Part shown: positions 36,023 to 46,315 of the stretch, one piece after another | How positions within the stretch are numbered: the first letter of the stretch is position 1 | How the letters are laid out: each line of letters opens with the position of its first letter | Assembly: GCA_021234155.1 (NCBI GenBank) | Contig: JAJEKV010000011.1 | Coordinates: 14,113,255 to 14,177,254, forward strand | Origin: Isoetes taiwanensis | Taxonomy: Eukaryota; Streptophyta; Lycopodiopsida; Isoetales; Isoetaceae | Length of the DNA stretch: 64,000 nt | Reading direction: 5' to 3' | Notes under the pieces: model-generated | What the model saw: only the letters and a program-made list of their open reading frames with translations | Told to the model about the DNA's origin: nothing | Databases searched by the model: none | Made by a program: the position numbers and the translations under genes

Positions 36023-37817
36023 ATGGCAGATCATAAATCGGTGAAATTGTTCAAACCCACGCCGACAGTTGGGGGTTTTGGCCCAAGGGCAAGCGGCTCA
36101 GCCGTTTCTAATGTGGAAAAAAGGGCTGATAAGAGAATTGACGATAGACCAGCAGGTCTAGCTCAGACACTAAGGCAAATAGTGGAGCTTAGAAGCCAAA
36201 AGTCGAACATCAAAACGGCTGAGGATGCAGTTCCTGTGAGTAAAATAGGCGAAGAATCCTTCACATTTAGGGGTGAGAAGCTCCTCCCTATTCAGGCAGA
36301 AGAACAGAAAATACATCGTTCTTTTTCTACTCCGGAAATTGCTGCAACTCAGATCTATGAAAAACGTGTGGCAACAGAGGCAATGCACCTTGCCAGGGAA
36401 TACTTCCAGCAGCAGCTTAAAAAAAGAGGTAAAACAGCCTTTCCTTTTTTCAATTCTATTTGGAGCAGAGATTTTTCTTCTGGCATTGTGGACTATGTAT
36501 GCTCTAAAATATGTGTGTGTTAGCATGTCTCTTAGCCTGAAAGTCTGTAAACATTTTTTTACAGGAATTTCTGACCTTCAACCAAATCTTGTAAAATCGG
36601 AAGTTTTTGAGAACGATGAGGAACGTTTAAGTTCTAAAAGGACCAAGCTGTTTGCTCAGCTGACAGACATTGTAGGCACCAGGTCCCATGGCTTTAACCA
36701 AGAAACTTTTGGTAAACTAGACACCACTCTTTCAATAGGTTCAGGCAAAGATCAGGAGATTTGCTTTAGACAAGCGGGAATGAACTCCCTAGTACCACCA
36801 TCCATAAGCAAAGCAACCTCTATGGAACCTCCTGCACCTGTTCCTAACAGGAACTTCTTACAGCGTTTAGCAAGTCAAGGGAATGAGGCTTCTCTAAAGA
36901 GATTGTAAGTTTTTTAAGCATATTACGTCCATTTTGTTTTTCATCCTCGACAGAGTTCGGTGTCGGAAGCCTAACATGTCTACTGTCTTCAGATGTGAGA
37001 TCTCTGCCGAGGGTAGATACCAAGCAAGCTCACAACTTACAATCTTCTATGCAGGCACGGTATATGTGTATGATGATATTCCAGAGGAAAAGGTATGTAA
37101 TGCTCAAGTGTGAGATTTGACATGGGTTGTCTCTAAACATGCAATTTTTCTTAGATTTTGCTGTATTTTATGGTTTCAGGCAAAAGCAATCTTGGTTCTT
37201 GCCAGTAGTGCAAGTAACAAGACATCACAATTGCCTCCCAAACCTGTAGTGGTCGTGCCAGAAGTTGTTGCTGCATCTGCTCCTTCTACATCAGTGACAT
37301 GTGATGGTATGTATTGAATCCAGACAAAGTTTGTGCATGTACGAATTTCTAATTTTTTTTTCCAGTATGGCTTTATGATGCTCATTTGGGTTATTTCATT
37401 GTGCAGATCTGCCACAAGCTAGAAAGGCATCTTTGCAGAGATTTTTGGAGAAAAGAAAAGACAGGTATTGGAACTGACTTATTTTATTAGACTAGAAGTC
37501 TCAAATTTGTGGCGAGTCAAAACGCCTCATTTTGTAAAATTTGGATCTGACTGTGGAGACATTGTTTTGTCTTTTATAGGTTCCGTGTAAAAGCTCCTGT
37601 CGTGGAGAACAAGAGAACCAGCCCTCCAAGAAAATCCTCTTCAAGAGGTAGCAAGGGAGGAAGCTCAAGAAGCCCTTCTCCAGCTCCTAGAGAGAAGCAG
37701 ATGGTCAATTCTAATTCTCCAGCGACTCCTCCAACCACCCCCAAAAGACTATCATTCAAGGATGAAGCGGAATCTTCTTGCATGGGTGCAAAGTCAAGTG
37801 AGGAGTTATTGGAGTAG
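36023..37817 (+). CDS. JAZ: Jasmonate ZIM-domain (JAZ/TIFY) repressor, six exons
   Basis: JAZ proteins repress MYC-type transcription factors in the nucleus and are degraded through the COI1 receptor when jasmonoyl-isoleucine is present. Exons are 36,023-36,428, 36,565-36,904, 36,993-37,092, 37,180-37,306, 37,407-37,464 and 37,580-37,817. All junctions are GT-AG and the joined frame is 1,269 bases (422 residues), long for a JAZ. Exon 3 encodes the TIFY motif as TIFYAGTVYVYDD. Exons 5-6 encode the Jas domain, with degron LPQARKASLQRF and the KR-x(2)-R core; the usual PY end is PV. No LxLxL EAR motif was seen, so repression probably goes through NINJA via the TIFY domain. The ATG at 36,023 starts MADHKSVKLFKP; an upstream in-frame TTG is unlikely to be used. 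Confidence 0.93.
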
Positions 37818-38625
37818 AGTTGTTACAGCTCGTTAAAAAAAAAGACATAAAAGAGGGACCACTATGAGGGAGACGACACAGTTTTTGCGCAACTATCTTT
37901 GTACTATTTTGTCATATATTCTTGCTGAGCTTCATGGAAGCAAGCAAATTCGCAAAGCACCTTCACATTATGAAAAAATGTTGGTGTAGAGGGAGCTTCA
38001 AATTAAAGGAAGGACAGGACCAAATTGCTTTCGTTCAATTGAACCCAGATGCATGAATCTTATGTGTACAGCATGAAAGCTTATATTGAAATATCTTGTG
38101 TCTCCAAAAATAAATTACGACCGATTGATCTGTCCTGGGAAAGTACCATGACAAAAGTAGACAATTTCTGAGTGGATGGTAGATATTAGTAGGTGGATTC
38201 GCATTGAAATGGTCTAAATGGTGAACTATTTGTGTCATGTATGTGCAGACATACGGCCAAAGATGTTATGATTTTTTAAATGTAACGAGCCTAATATGTA
38301 TGTGATGTGCAGGAGGGGACAATAAAGGAGAATGAAATATGAATGGGCTGTGACAGACTTTCCTCGAAAATGCAATCCATGAGGTCGGGTAACTTAAATG
38401 CATGGCAGGTCTTTGATTTTAGACAGAAGAAGCCAAGAACAGGGATCACGAGTTGTGTGGTGGTGGGGGCGCCGGTGCATTATGTGTTAAGGCAACCAAG
38501 ATGCTTCCAAAACTAGCATTTTTTAGGGAAAAATCCTCAGTTTTTTTGTTGAGGAAAATCCTCTGTGTTATCCGGCTTATGAGTGTCAGCAAAGGTGGTC
38601 AAGTAGAAGGGCTTGACTGGGCCGG
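37818..38625. other. JAZ 3' flank
   Basis: AT-rich sequence after the JAZ stop, presumably 3' UTR then spacer. No other gene was recognised. Confidence 0.5.
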
Positions 38626-40269
38626 ACATCAAAACGTGGCTTGCTTTTGTTTTGGTGTGAGGAAAATGGGGAGCCAAGTTGTGGGTTATAATTTGCTTGG
38701 GGCCCAATTATAGGCGGTTTGGATTGGAGTGGCTGTAACATGCTATCTTTCATATAAAAATGGCCAGGTCCACAACATTCCTTGACTCTTGAGTTGCATT
38801 CTGTTTGCAGGCCTTCACGTGGCAAAGGTTGCTTGTGTCAGTTAGTTGATGCTTGATGCTCTCTGAAGTAGCACGTGGTCCATATGAATGGAATGCACTA
38901 TTCTTCAGCCTCACACTTGGGCTTTTTTTGGTTCTTTTTAGCTTATCTGCTAAAGCATTCATTGGTCACAGCTGTTATACCTTCCTCCCTCTTAGTACCA
39001 GCCAGCTAACTTTTTACAGCATTTCTTTGACATGAATCATGATAAGGCCTCTCGTATCATTCAATTGTCAATTGGTCTCATTCATTTGTCGATTGGTCTC
39101 CATGAACTTGGTCTCCATGAACGATAAAATCATTCATTTCAATACTAGCCATGAAGTATTAGTAAAGCGTGCCCATACTATTCGTAGTTCTCCATTGTAG
39201 GACACACTAAAGAGAATACGAAAAAGAGCTCAGACCCACTTGTAAAATGTGGTCCTACTATAGCAATGTCCACATAACTCAAATTCTACAAAATCTTATG
39301 ATCACAAAGGTCCAAACAAGAGGAAGAAGGAGGGAGACGAGCATTTCGAAGGTCACTGACATCAAGACCCGCAATCCCACAACCAATAAGACATTGCAAA
39401 GGGTTTCTTTGAAATTAATAATGAAATTACATCCTTCTTAAATCGTGTGAAAATACACAAGTGATTTCAACAAAGTATTCTATTTACTTTTAAAAAGCTC
39501 TTGTGAGTCTTGATGCCATGCGAGGGGCGAGGTCCAAGACTTTGCAACAAACTCCCAACCTCTACGACTCAACTTATTACACGACGTTATGTGGAACGGG
39601 AAGGGGGAAGCAAGAATGGCTGACCTCTTCTTGTTCCACGACGTCAAGGCAAGCTGTTAACCTGATTCTACAGGTTTTGCATAGCGATTTGCTATTCTTG
39701 ATATGAATGGATGGAAAATCTTCCGGAAGGCAGACCCACTTGCCTTGACGTAAGAGCACACACATAACACAAGGAGCTTTTTGTATAATACATAATAGCC
39801 ATTTATGATGGTTGACTCCTTACTACCATAAATCAATCACAGTGAATATTGGATATGGTCATGTTAACTAAGTCCACAAAAATGCCCTATATTTTTTTGA
39901 GGTGGTTTTAACCTGTCAAAAGACATGGATATCCCACGCATATGGTTTAAAGATGATTGCACCCTTGTTTACAACGTTTGATCATAAATAGATAGACATC
40001 TTCATTCTTTGAGCATGAACAGTACTACGTTTTTTACAAATACAATCTAAATATTCCCAAGATATGGTTTCCTTTCCTTGTTTTCCACGGGTGAAAATAT
40101 TTTTACCCTGGTTATTGTGATTCCATCGCAAGATATTCCCTCCCGCAGAATCACTGGGCTCGCGACCCCGTTATCCGTACCAGAGGCCCCGTTTTCCGTA
40201 CCTGACAAGGTCGCTTTCAGGCGATATATACCTTCCAGTGGTATCACACCTATAATTCTCCCTTGCGAT

Positions 40270-40545
40270 GGAATCTCCCTCGACCAGACGAAATCACCCC
40301 GCAAATGTATTCCTTCGGAAGGAATCACGAACGACCTTGTTATTCCGCCAGACGGAATCACAACCATGATCTATTCCGCCAGATGGAATCACGAACGTCT
40401 GATTCCGTGAGATGGAATCACCACTTACGTGCCGCCAGACAGAATCGCAACATTGCTATTCCGCCAGATGGAATCACAACCATGCGATTCTGCCCGGTGG
40501 AATCACTCCTCCGTGATTCCGCAGGATGGAATCACTCCTCCGTTA
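40270..40545. repeat. Subterminal palindromic minisatellite of the MULE
   Basis: About ten degenerate units of GCCAGATGGAATCAC alternate with GATTCCG, so neighbouring units can pair. Such arrays may be transposase-binding sites, as in other MULEs with subterminal repeats; this is inference. Confidence 0.7.
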
Positions 40546-40641
40546 AGTGAGCTTTAAGCGAAGCCTATGTTTACTTGAAGATCATGAATGAAATTAACAC
40601 TGAACCATTGGAAATACACAAGCTCGGCTACTCCATTTTGT

Positions 40642-40779
40642 TTGTGTTGTGTATGTCCAGTGTTATGCTCTAAACTGCCTGGAATTTTTCTGGTTGGGGA
40701 TTTGAATCCCTTGTGTTGTGTATGTCCAGTGTTATGCTCTAAACTGCCTAGAATTTTTCTGGTTGGGGATTTGAACCCC
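40642..40779. repeat. 69-bp tandem repeat inside the MULE
   Basis: Two near-identical units begin TTGTGTTGTGTATGTCCAG at 40,642 and 40,711. Each ends in GGGGATTTGAA plus CCC, which on the minus strand resembles a tRNA B box; no A box or tRNA fold was found. Confidence 0.8.
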
Positions 40780-40939
40780 TTGCCAATATCGGCAATGCCC
40801 TTTCTATGTGAGGCCTGCCCTTTGAGTCCAATATGAGCAGAAGAAACACAAACCCAAATGAAACACAGAAAATCGCTGTTTTTATCCTCTTCTTCCCCGC
40901 TGGTTTGGGGAGTTGAGGATTGCATCTTCATCTCCATGG

Positions 40940-41367
40940 CCAGTTTCTAACACCATTGCCAGTTCTTCAAACAAAAAAAATATAAAAATCTCAAAATCTA
41001 AAAAACAGAAAAAGCAAAAACAAAAAAAATCCAGGTCTGGAACAGGTTGGGGTTGTTTCTGTGATGTTTGATCTGCTTCAGCATCCTTTTCCTGCTTTTG
41101 TTTGAAAAAAAGAAGGCCGGCTATGGCAGTATTACGCGCAACCTCTGTTCCTTCATAGCCAAAAATCCCCGCTACTGAGCCAGAAGCTCTGCAGCAATGC
41201 TTCGCATAAATCAAAAGCAAAAACGTAAGCGAAAACATTGTAGTTAAAATGCCGATTATCACAGCAATGCTTGGTCGAAATGACGCAACAGGATAATCTC
41301 CTCCGGAATTAGTTTCATCTGTTGGAAACACGGGAAAAATGTAAGGAGCTGGAGCCGGCGCACTCAT
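40940..41367 (-). pseudogene. Captured ATL RING-H2 N-terminal fragment
   Basis: ATL proteins are membrane-anchored E3 ubiquitin ligases. The minus frame from ATG 41,367 begins MSAPAPAPYIFP, then has a FRPSIAVIIGILTTMFSL transmembrane helix ending FLLLIYAKHC, a layout typical of ATL N-termini just before the GLD region and RING-H2 finger. After about residue 65 the similarity ends, and no RING cysteine-histidine array follows. The frame continues through low-complexity Phe-rich sequence to 40,882. It lies wholly within the MULE, so it is best explained as a captured gene fragment. The parent ATL gene is not in the window. Confidence 0.7.
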
Positions 41368-42467
41368 GGCAGATCAAGAAAAATTAATGCATAGATCAGA
41401 GACCGGATTTCCAATACATTGCAAAATCGAACAGGTTTTTCTTCGGATCAAACCTGCCGGAGCTGCCATAGCCTAGAGGTCAAAAAAGGAAGGCCGGCTA
41501 TGGCCTGTGAAGATGGCCGGCTATGGCTTGTGAAGAATCTGCAAAACCCCAACCTAACTCTTCCGATCCAAATGCAAAGCTCTCAAATGGCGTTGGAGCT
41601 CCATACAATGGCGTCTTCCGGCATGTACTTCGCATAACAGATGCTTCTCGCCTCTTCTGAGATACTCGTTTGCAAACTTCCATCTCTCCGGCACTATCTT
41701 CCGAAAGCCCTGCACAGAATTTCCAAGAAACTGTTCAAGAAATATCTCCCTAAGCCGTTAAAAAAAACCCAGCATAGTATTCTTCCCTTGAGGCTTCGCC
41801 CAGTAGAACAATGTGAACGTAAGATCTTCTTGTGGATCCAGCCCCAGAAGGCACCCATCGCCGGAGCAAGCGGCCATAGCCGGCACTACCTGAAACACCT
41901 CCCACAAGGATAAAGAATAGGACGCCAAAAAAATTTGAATTTTTACTGGAATATTCTGGATGGTGATTCCGTCGCATGGAATAACAGAGCGGTGATTCCG
42001 TCCGGTGGTATTTGGCAAATGTGATTCTGCCGGAAGGTATGAAACGGACGGTCAAGATGGACCCTACAGACGGATGGTTGGGATCCATCAGAAGGTACAC
42101 CTGACGTTGTCAAGTACGAATAACGGGGCCTCCGGAACGGATCCCGTTCCCGGAGGGTCTGTGATTCTGCGGGAGGGAATATCTTGCGATGGAATCACAA
42201 TAACCGGGGTAAAAATATTTTCACCCGTTTTCCATAATGCACACCACCATGTGCTTCTATTTGCACATTCCACAATGGATATTTTTCAAAAAGTTGAGAT
42301 TTGGAGATATTTTCCTTCTTTTATGGGTTGTAGGTCCCTATCTAATAACCAAACCAACATTATTTCCTTAAATTTTCAATTAGGTTTGATAGTTAAATCT
42401 CTTTGTGCATTCCTTTTTATCTTGGACAAGCATTATTCCCTGATATTTTCGACTAAGTTTGATAGTT

Positions 42468-42898
42468 TTTTTTTCTTTGAAGTATAAGAAATTTTCATTT
42501 ATGAATGACCTTTTATAAAGCCCTATAGCAGATGACACCCTCTTGAACATGTTTGAAGAGGGGGTAGCTACAAAGCCCATTTTTAGACAGACATGTAGGT
42601 GACTCCTTACGGTGGTAGCTTGATGAATCTTTCCCAGACTAACATTCAACCCTTAAATACGCATTCAAATTTTCTCAGCTTATCAATAACAGTGCTTGTG
42701 AACTCGTAATGTATGCACCTTTGCCTAGAGTAAAAGAGTTCCCTCTCTTCCAAGTAACCCATAAGGCCCATGATCTGACAATATGAAGAGCAATGCATTT
42801 TGAGATTGACCACTCTACCCAATGCAATGTTAAACATATCCATACCCCATACCCATACGACTTGCAGGTCATTGCACTCTACTAGGCAGATTTTTGAC
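42468..42898 (-). mobile_element. 5'-truncated L1 LINE tail
   Basis: The poly-A tail shows as a T9 run at 42,465-42,474. TGATAGTT occurs on both sides (42,460-42,467 and 42,899-42,906) as a target duplication. The matching site in the duplicate copy near 47,270 has TTTGATAGTT once with no insert. The body shares AGTTTGAAGAGGGGGTAGCTA-like sequence with the 3' end of the L1 at 48.5 kb, so both belong to one family. Confidence 0.75.
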
Positions 42899-43217
42899 TG
42901 ATAGTTGACTCTTTTTGTGCATCCCTTTTCACCTTGGGTTTGCAAAAGAGTGAGATAGATAAGTAGTACTTTTTACATCATAGCAACATCCCAAGTGACA
43001 TATGACAGCCTTCTAAATGTCCAAGACAGTGAACGTAAGACCTTCTAAATGCTAATCCAAAGGACTGGCCACTAAACCACCTTTTTTTTTTTTTTTTTTG
43101 TGAGAGGATACCGGTATTGGTGTATGAGGTTTGGGAAATATTTCTAAAATTTGGAGAACTACTACTGTCTACAACCAACATTTGTAGGCAAACTACTATG
43201 ATAGGAATAATGGAAAA

Positions 43218-44849
43218 AAATAAATTAGAAGAATTAAATTGAATTGAATTGAATTGATTTTTATCGTCCACGGAGACAATTGGCCTATGGGACCCAAACA
43301 AGGAATACATTAAGCATATTACTGCTAGGATTAAAAAACCCCTACCCCGAAGGGTTTTCGATGGGCAATAATAGGTATGCTGAGAAACTGTACAATGATA
43401 CATGACAATGGTACATCATGATGTGTATCGTTCGAGGACAGAACTAAGTGCGGGCATCCATAATGTCCCGGAGATAAGATCCTAACGAGCCTACTGACGT
43501 TGTATCTAAAAGTGCATGCAGCGGCTGGTTAGGCAGAATCAACTGAGCATGGCTGACGAGAATGTGACTGAATGCTGGACAATGCTGTAGAGTGCGGCTT
43601 TCATCTTCAATAGCACCTTGTTGGCAGCACAGACATAGTCTATCCTCCCGTGCTTTCCAGGCCCATCTGCCTGTCTCAATTCGCAAGTAATGTGCACATG
43701 TGCGAATGGAAGCTGTCAATCTACGCTTTTTCAGTGGCAAATGTGCACGGAGGTAGCACTGTGGACCACTTGTAAGCGTGGGGTTGATCTGAACTTTATA
43801 GTGCGCTATCTTAACATGTTCAAGGGCACCAGTATCCCAAAGCTTGCTGAGGAAGCAAGCATCTAGATATTGATGTAGCTGATGGTGGTCCTCTTCAATT
43901 TCAACTTGGATGCACCTATGCTCTTGTACGTCCCATCTGGAGAACCACTGTGCTTGCGTCTCCTTCCAGCATGCCTTGAGGCGCTACGGGCCCATGGCCA
44001 CAATATAAGCCAGGTTGGGAAGACGTTCATTGCCCATACCCACCACCTTCTGAAAGTAAATAATGTGGCGGTCAAGTGCGGCCCGCTGAGATAAGAAACC
44101 GGTCTCCTGCAGGAGGATCTGATATGGAACACTGGATTTTGCCTTGAGCACCCGGGCCAAAAAGGCTTTCTATACCTGCTTCAATTCATTCCACGTGGCC
44201 GGAGATATGACCGGACCTTAGACTTCGACCCCATATAAAAGAACAGGTTCCCCCAGAATTTTAAACAAGTGGGACAGATGGGGCCAGTCATACAGTTCTG
44301 GTTTGTAGCTGTTGTTCTGCATCGCATAAAGTGCCTTCCAACCAGCAGTCACCCGCAATCGAATGGAAGTGTCCCAGCATGTGGTAGTGGGGAACTCTAT
44401 ACCCAGGTACTTGTAAGTGTGCGCCACCTCCACATTTCGGCCCTTATAAGTGAAGGAGGGAAGTCTTGGCTAGCGCGAAGATGAGACAAGCAAGACCTTA
44501 GTCTTCCAGTGTCCCGACAGAAGCTATCCAGGGCATGTAGGTGCTACTGCATGGCATCGGGGGTGTGGGCTAGGAGGTCCACACCATCTGCATATATGAG
44601 CTACCTAATGATCTGGTGCACAAGCCGAGCTCCATCACCCCCATGGCAAGCAAGACACCCCTCCAATTGGTCAATGTAGAGGCCAAACAATGTTGGGGAG
44701 AGTGGGCATCCCTGGCGGACACCAATACTACTATTGACAGCTGGCCCTGTCAGTGTCAGTCGGTCGGAACATGTCTCATAGAGCCTGTATACCGCATTTT
44801 GCAAGTCTTCAGTCCAACTGTCTAGAATACAGTAAATTGGCCAAGAAAG
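43218..44849 (-). mobile_element. Non-L1-type LINE, 5'-truncated
   Basis: Minus frames carry a reverse-transcriptase palm with GVRQGCPLSPTLFGLYIDQL (44,888-44,601 frame), a YADG instead of YADD box just after an in-frame TAG near 44,600, the thumb-like HTYKYLGIEF (44,433), and a C-terminal Cys-rich motif CLCCQQGAIEDESRTLQHC (near 43,620). The RQGCPLSPTLF...YID box is unlike plant L1 (RQGDPLSPYLF). The 3' UTR contains the stem-loop at 43,313-43,381 and ends in an (AATTC)n-like tail at 43,227-43,257. TGGAAAA flanks both ends (43,211-43,217 and 44,850-44,856). The duplicate copy near 47,530 lacks it. Confidence 0.8.
43313..43381 (-). other. Conserved-core stem-loop, copy D, in LINE 3' UTR
   Basis: AGCA, TATTA and TGC pair with GCA, TAATA and TGCT, with one mismatch and a four-base bulge. 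The core is GGATTAAAAAACCCC, then CGAAGGGTTTTCGATGGG. It lies about 60 bases after the end of the LINE ORF, which ties the stem-loop family to a LINE. Confidence 0.75.
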
Positions 44850-44884
44850 TGGAAAAGACCATGAAAAAGTATCACTAAGGAAGC

Positions 44885-46315
44885 CCATTGCCTTTCAAAA
44901 TGCATATGCATATACGTGGCAGATAAAATGAGCCTTAAAATGCAGTTTCGACATCCACATTTCAAATAGTAGATTGAATCTCTTTTTGCAAGTATATATT
45001 GACAACATAATTTGTATATTATCCTTCTTTATGCCATGCTCTAGATTCATGCCATATCCCCACATTTCCACTGCAACCATTAGTGCTAAATATATCTAGT
45101 ATTCTGCATACTTTCATATGGGAGATTGTATAGCAATGCATTATGAGAGTAGTGCGGGATTGATAAGCTTCTCCACATTTCCACTGCCAACCATTAGTGC
45201 TAAATATATCTAGTATTTTGCATATGTTCATATGGGAGAATGTACAGTAATGCATCAAGAGAGTATTGTGGGATTGAGATAAAGTTGTTTCGGATGTTGG
45301 GATTGGCAAGCTTTCAGTAGGCTTGCTAGGATTTTTTCTCCAAGACATTGTGGATGCATGCTCTCACTTATGTCCACACTGCATTGAGATTAAAATGTAT
45401 CATAATATATCATTGCAAAGTCTTTCAGCTTCAGATTTAGCAAAATTACATTTTGCAAATAGTATAAGTTAAGAAACAAATCTAGAATGAGCTCCAATGC
45501 TAAGAGCTGGTGAATTATTAGAGATGGTAATGCACCATTTGCAAAAGTCACCTGGGTTCAACCTAATGATGTACTCTTCATTCCTGTACGTCATCTTTAT
45601 GGGATACAAACTATACATAGACATATCAAACATTATTCACACATAGATATTGTCAACAATCTATACTTTCCAATGAGTTATACCATAAAATAAAAACAAA
45701 TGGATACCAAGAAACAAACATGTACATAGACATTAGTGTAAAGGAAACAGATATTGCGCAGTAGCGGATGGACTCTAGCTGCATAAGAATCTATGAGGGG
45801 TGACTCGAGCTTCTGCAGCTTATACTCACACATGAACATGTTATTTCTCATAAGAGTTTGAAGTGTTGACTTGATCTTTGAAGCATATTTCCTTGTCAGA
45901 ACTTTTAGAGGTTGACGCATATAATTGTGTTAACGCTCTTGGGGCTACAATAATTTATCTACATGAAATGGTACATGTTTGGGGTAGAAAATTTGGAAGG
46001 ACATTGAATCAAATATGGACGGAATAAAATAGGGGAGGGTCACCAATAGTGAACCATGGTCTAACTATTGACCATGGTAAAATGGATCGTTTTCCAGTAG
46101 TGGAGCAACACAAAAGTATGATCTCAATCTAAACATTTAATCTTGATCCACAATAAGGTATTTGAGTGATTGTCACTATTTAAACGCATTTCGTGAGGAT
46201 ATTTCATGGGCTATATGTACCCAATTTTTACCAAAAGCTTTTACGCCAAGCAATCTAATGAACAAAAGTATTTTTTTTTTCTCTACCTTATTCATAAATT
46301 TTAAGTGGTTCACTT
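44885..46315. other. No gene seen
   Basis: This belongs mainly to the left duplicate. A tandem repeat of about 115 bp (45,060-45,175 and 45,176-45,290) has CATTAGTGCTAAATATATC in each unit. Confidence 0.5.

Larger units (their letters stand above)
40089..42228. mobile_element. Mutator-like element (Pack-MULE), 2.14 kb
   Basis: Terminal inverted repeats of about 125 bases begin GGGTGAAAATATTTTTACC at both ends. Nine-base flanks GTTTTCCAC (40,080-40,088) and GTTTTCCAT (42,229-42,237) form a target duplication with one mismatch. Long TIRs plus a nine-base duplication are diagnostic of Mutator-like elements. There is no transposase; the interior instead carries host-like sequence, including an ATL fragment. 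The matching region of the right duplicate copy at about 46,990 lacks the element. Subterminal arrays of GGAATCAC and GATTCCG units lie at 40,270-40,545 and 41,955-42,060. Confidence 0.88.
38630..45950. repeat. Direct duplication, left copy (expanded)
   Basis: Blocks at 38,630-39,300, 42,238-42,460, 42,900-43,215, 44,850-45,350 and 45,450-45,930 match, in the same order and orientation, successive blocks of 46,316-48,450. The extra material in the left copy is a Pack-MULE, an L1 tail and a second LINE, plus 39,300-40,080, which has no recognised identity. The duplicated sequence itself has no recognised gene. Confidence 0.7.

Noticed and set aside
40270-40545. CRISPR-like array
   Set aside because: Units are degenerate, mutually palindromic, unevenly spaced and confined to a MULE end in a plant genome.
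40755-40779. tRNA-derived SINE or tRNA gene on the minus strand
   Set aside because: A GGTTCAAATCC B-box-like sequence is present twice in the tandem repeat, but no A box or cloverleaf could be found at suitable distance.
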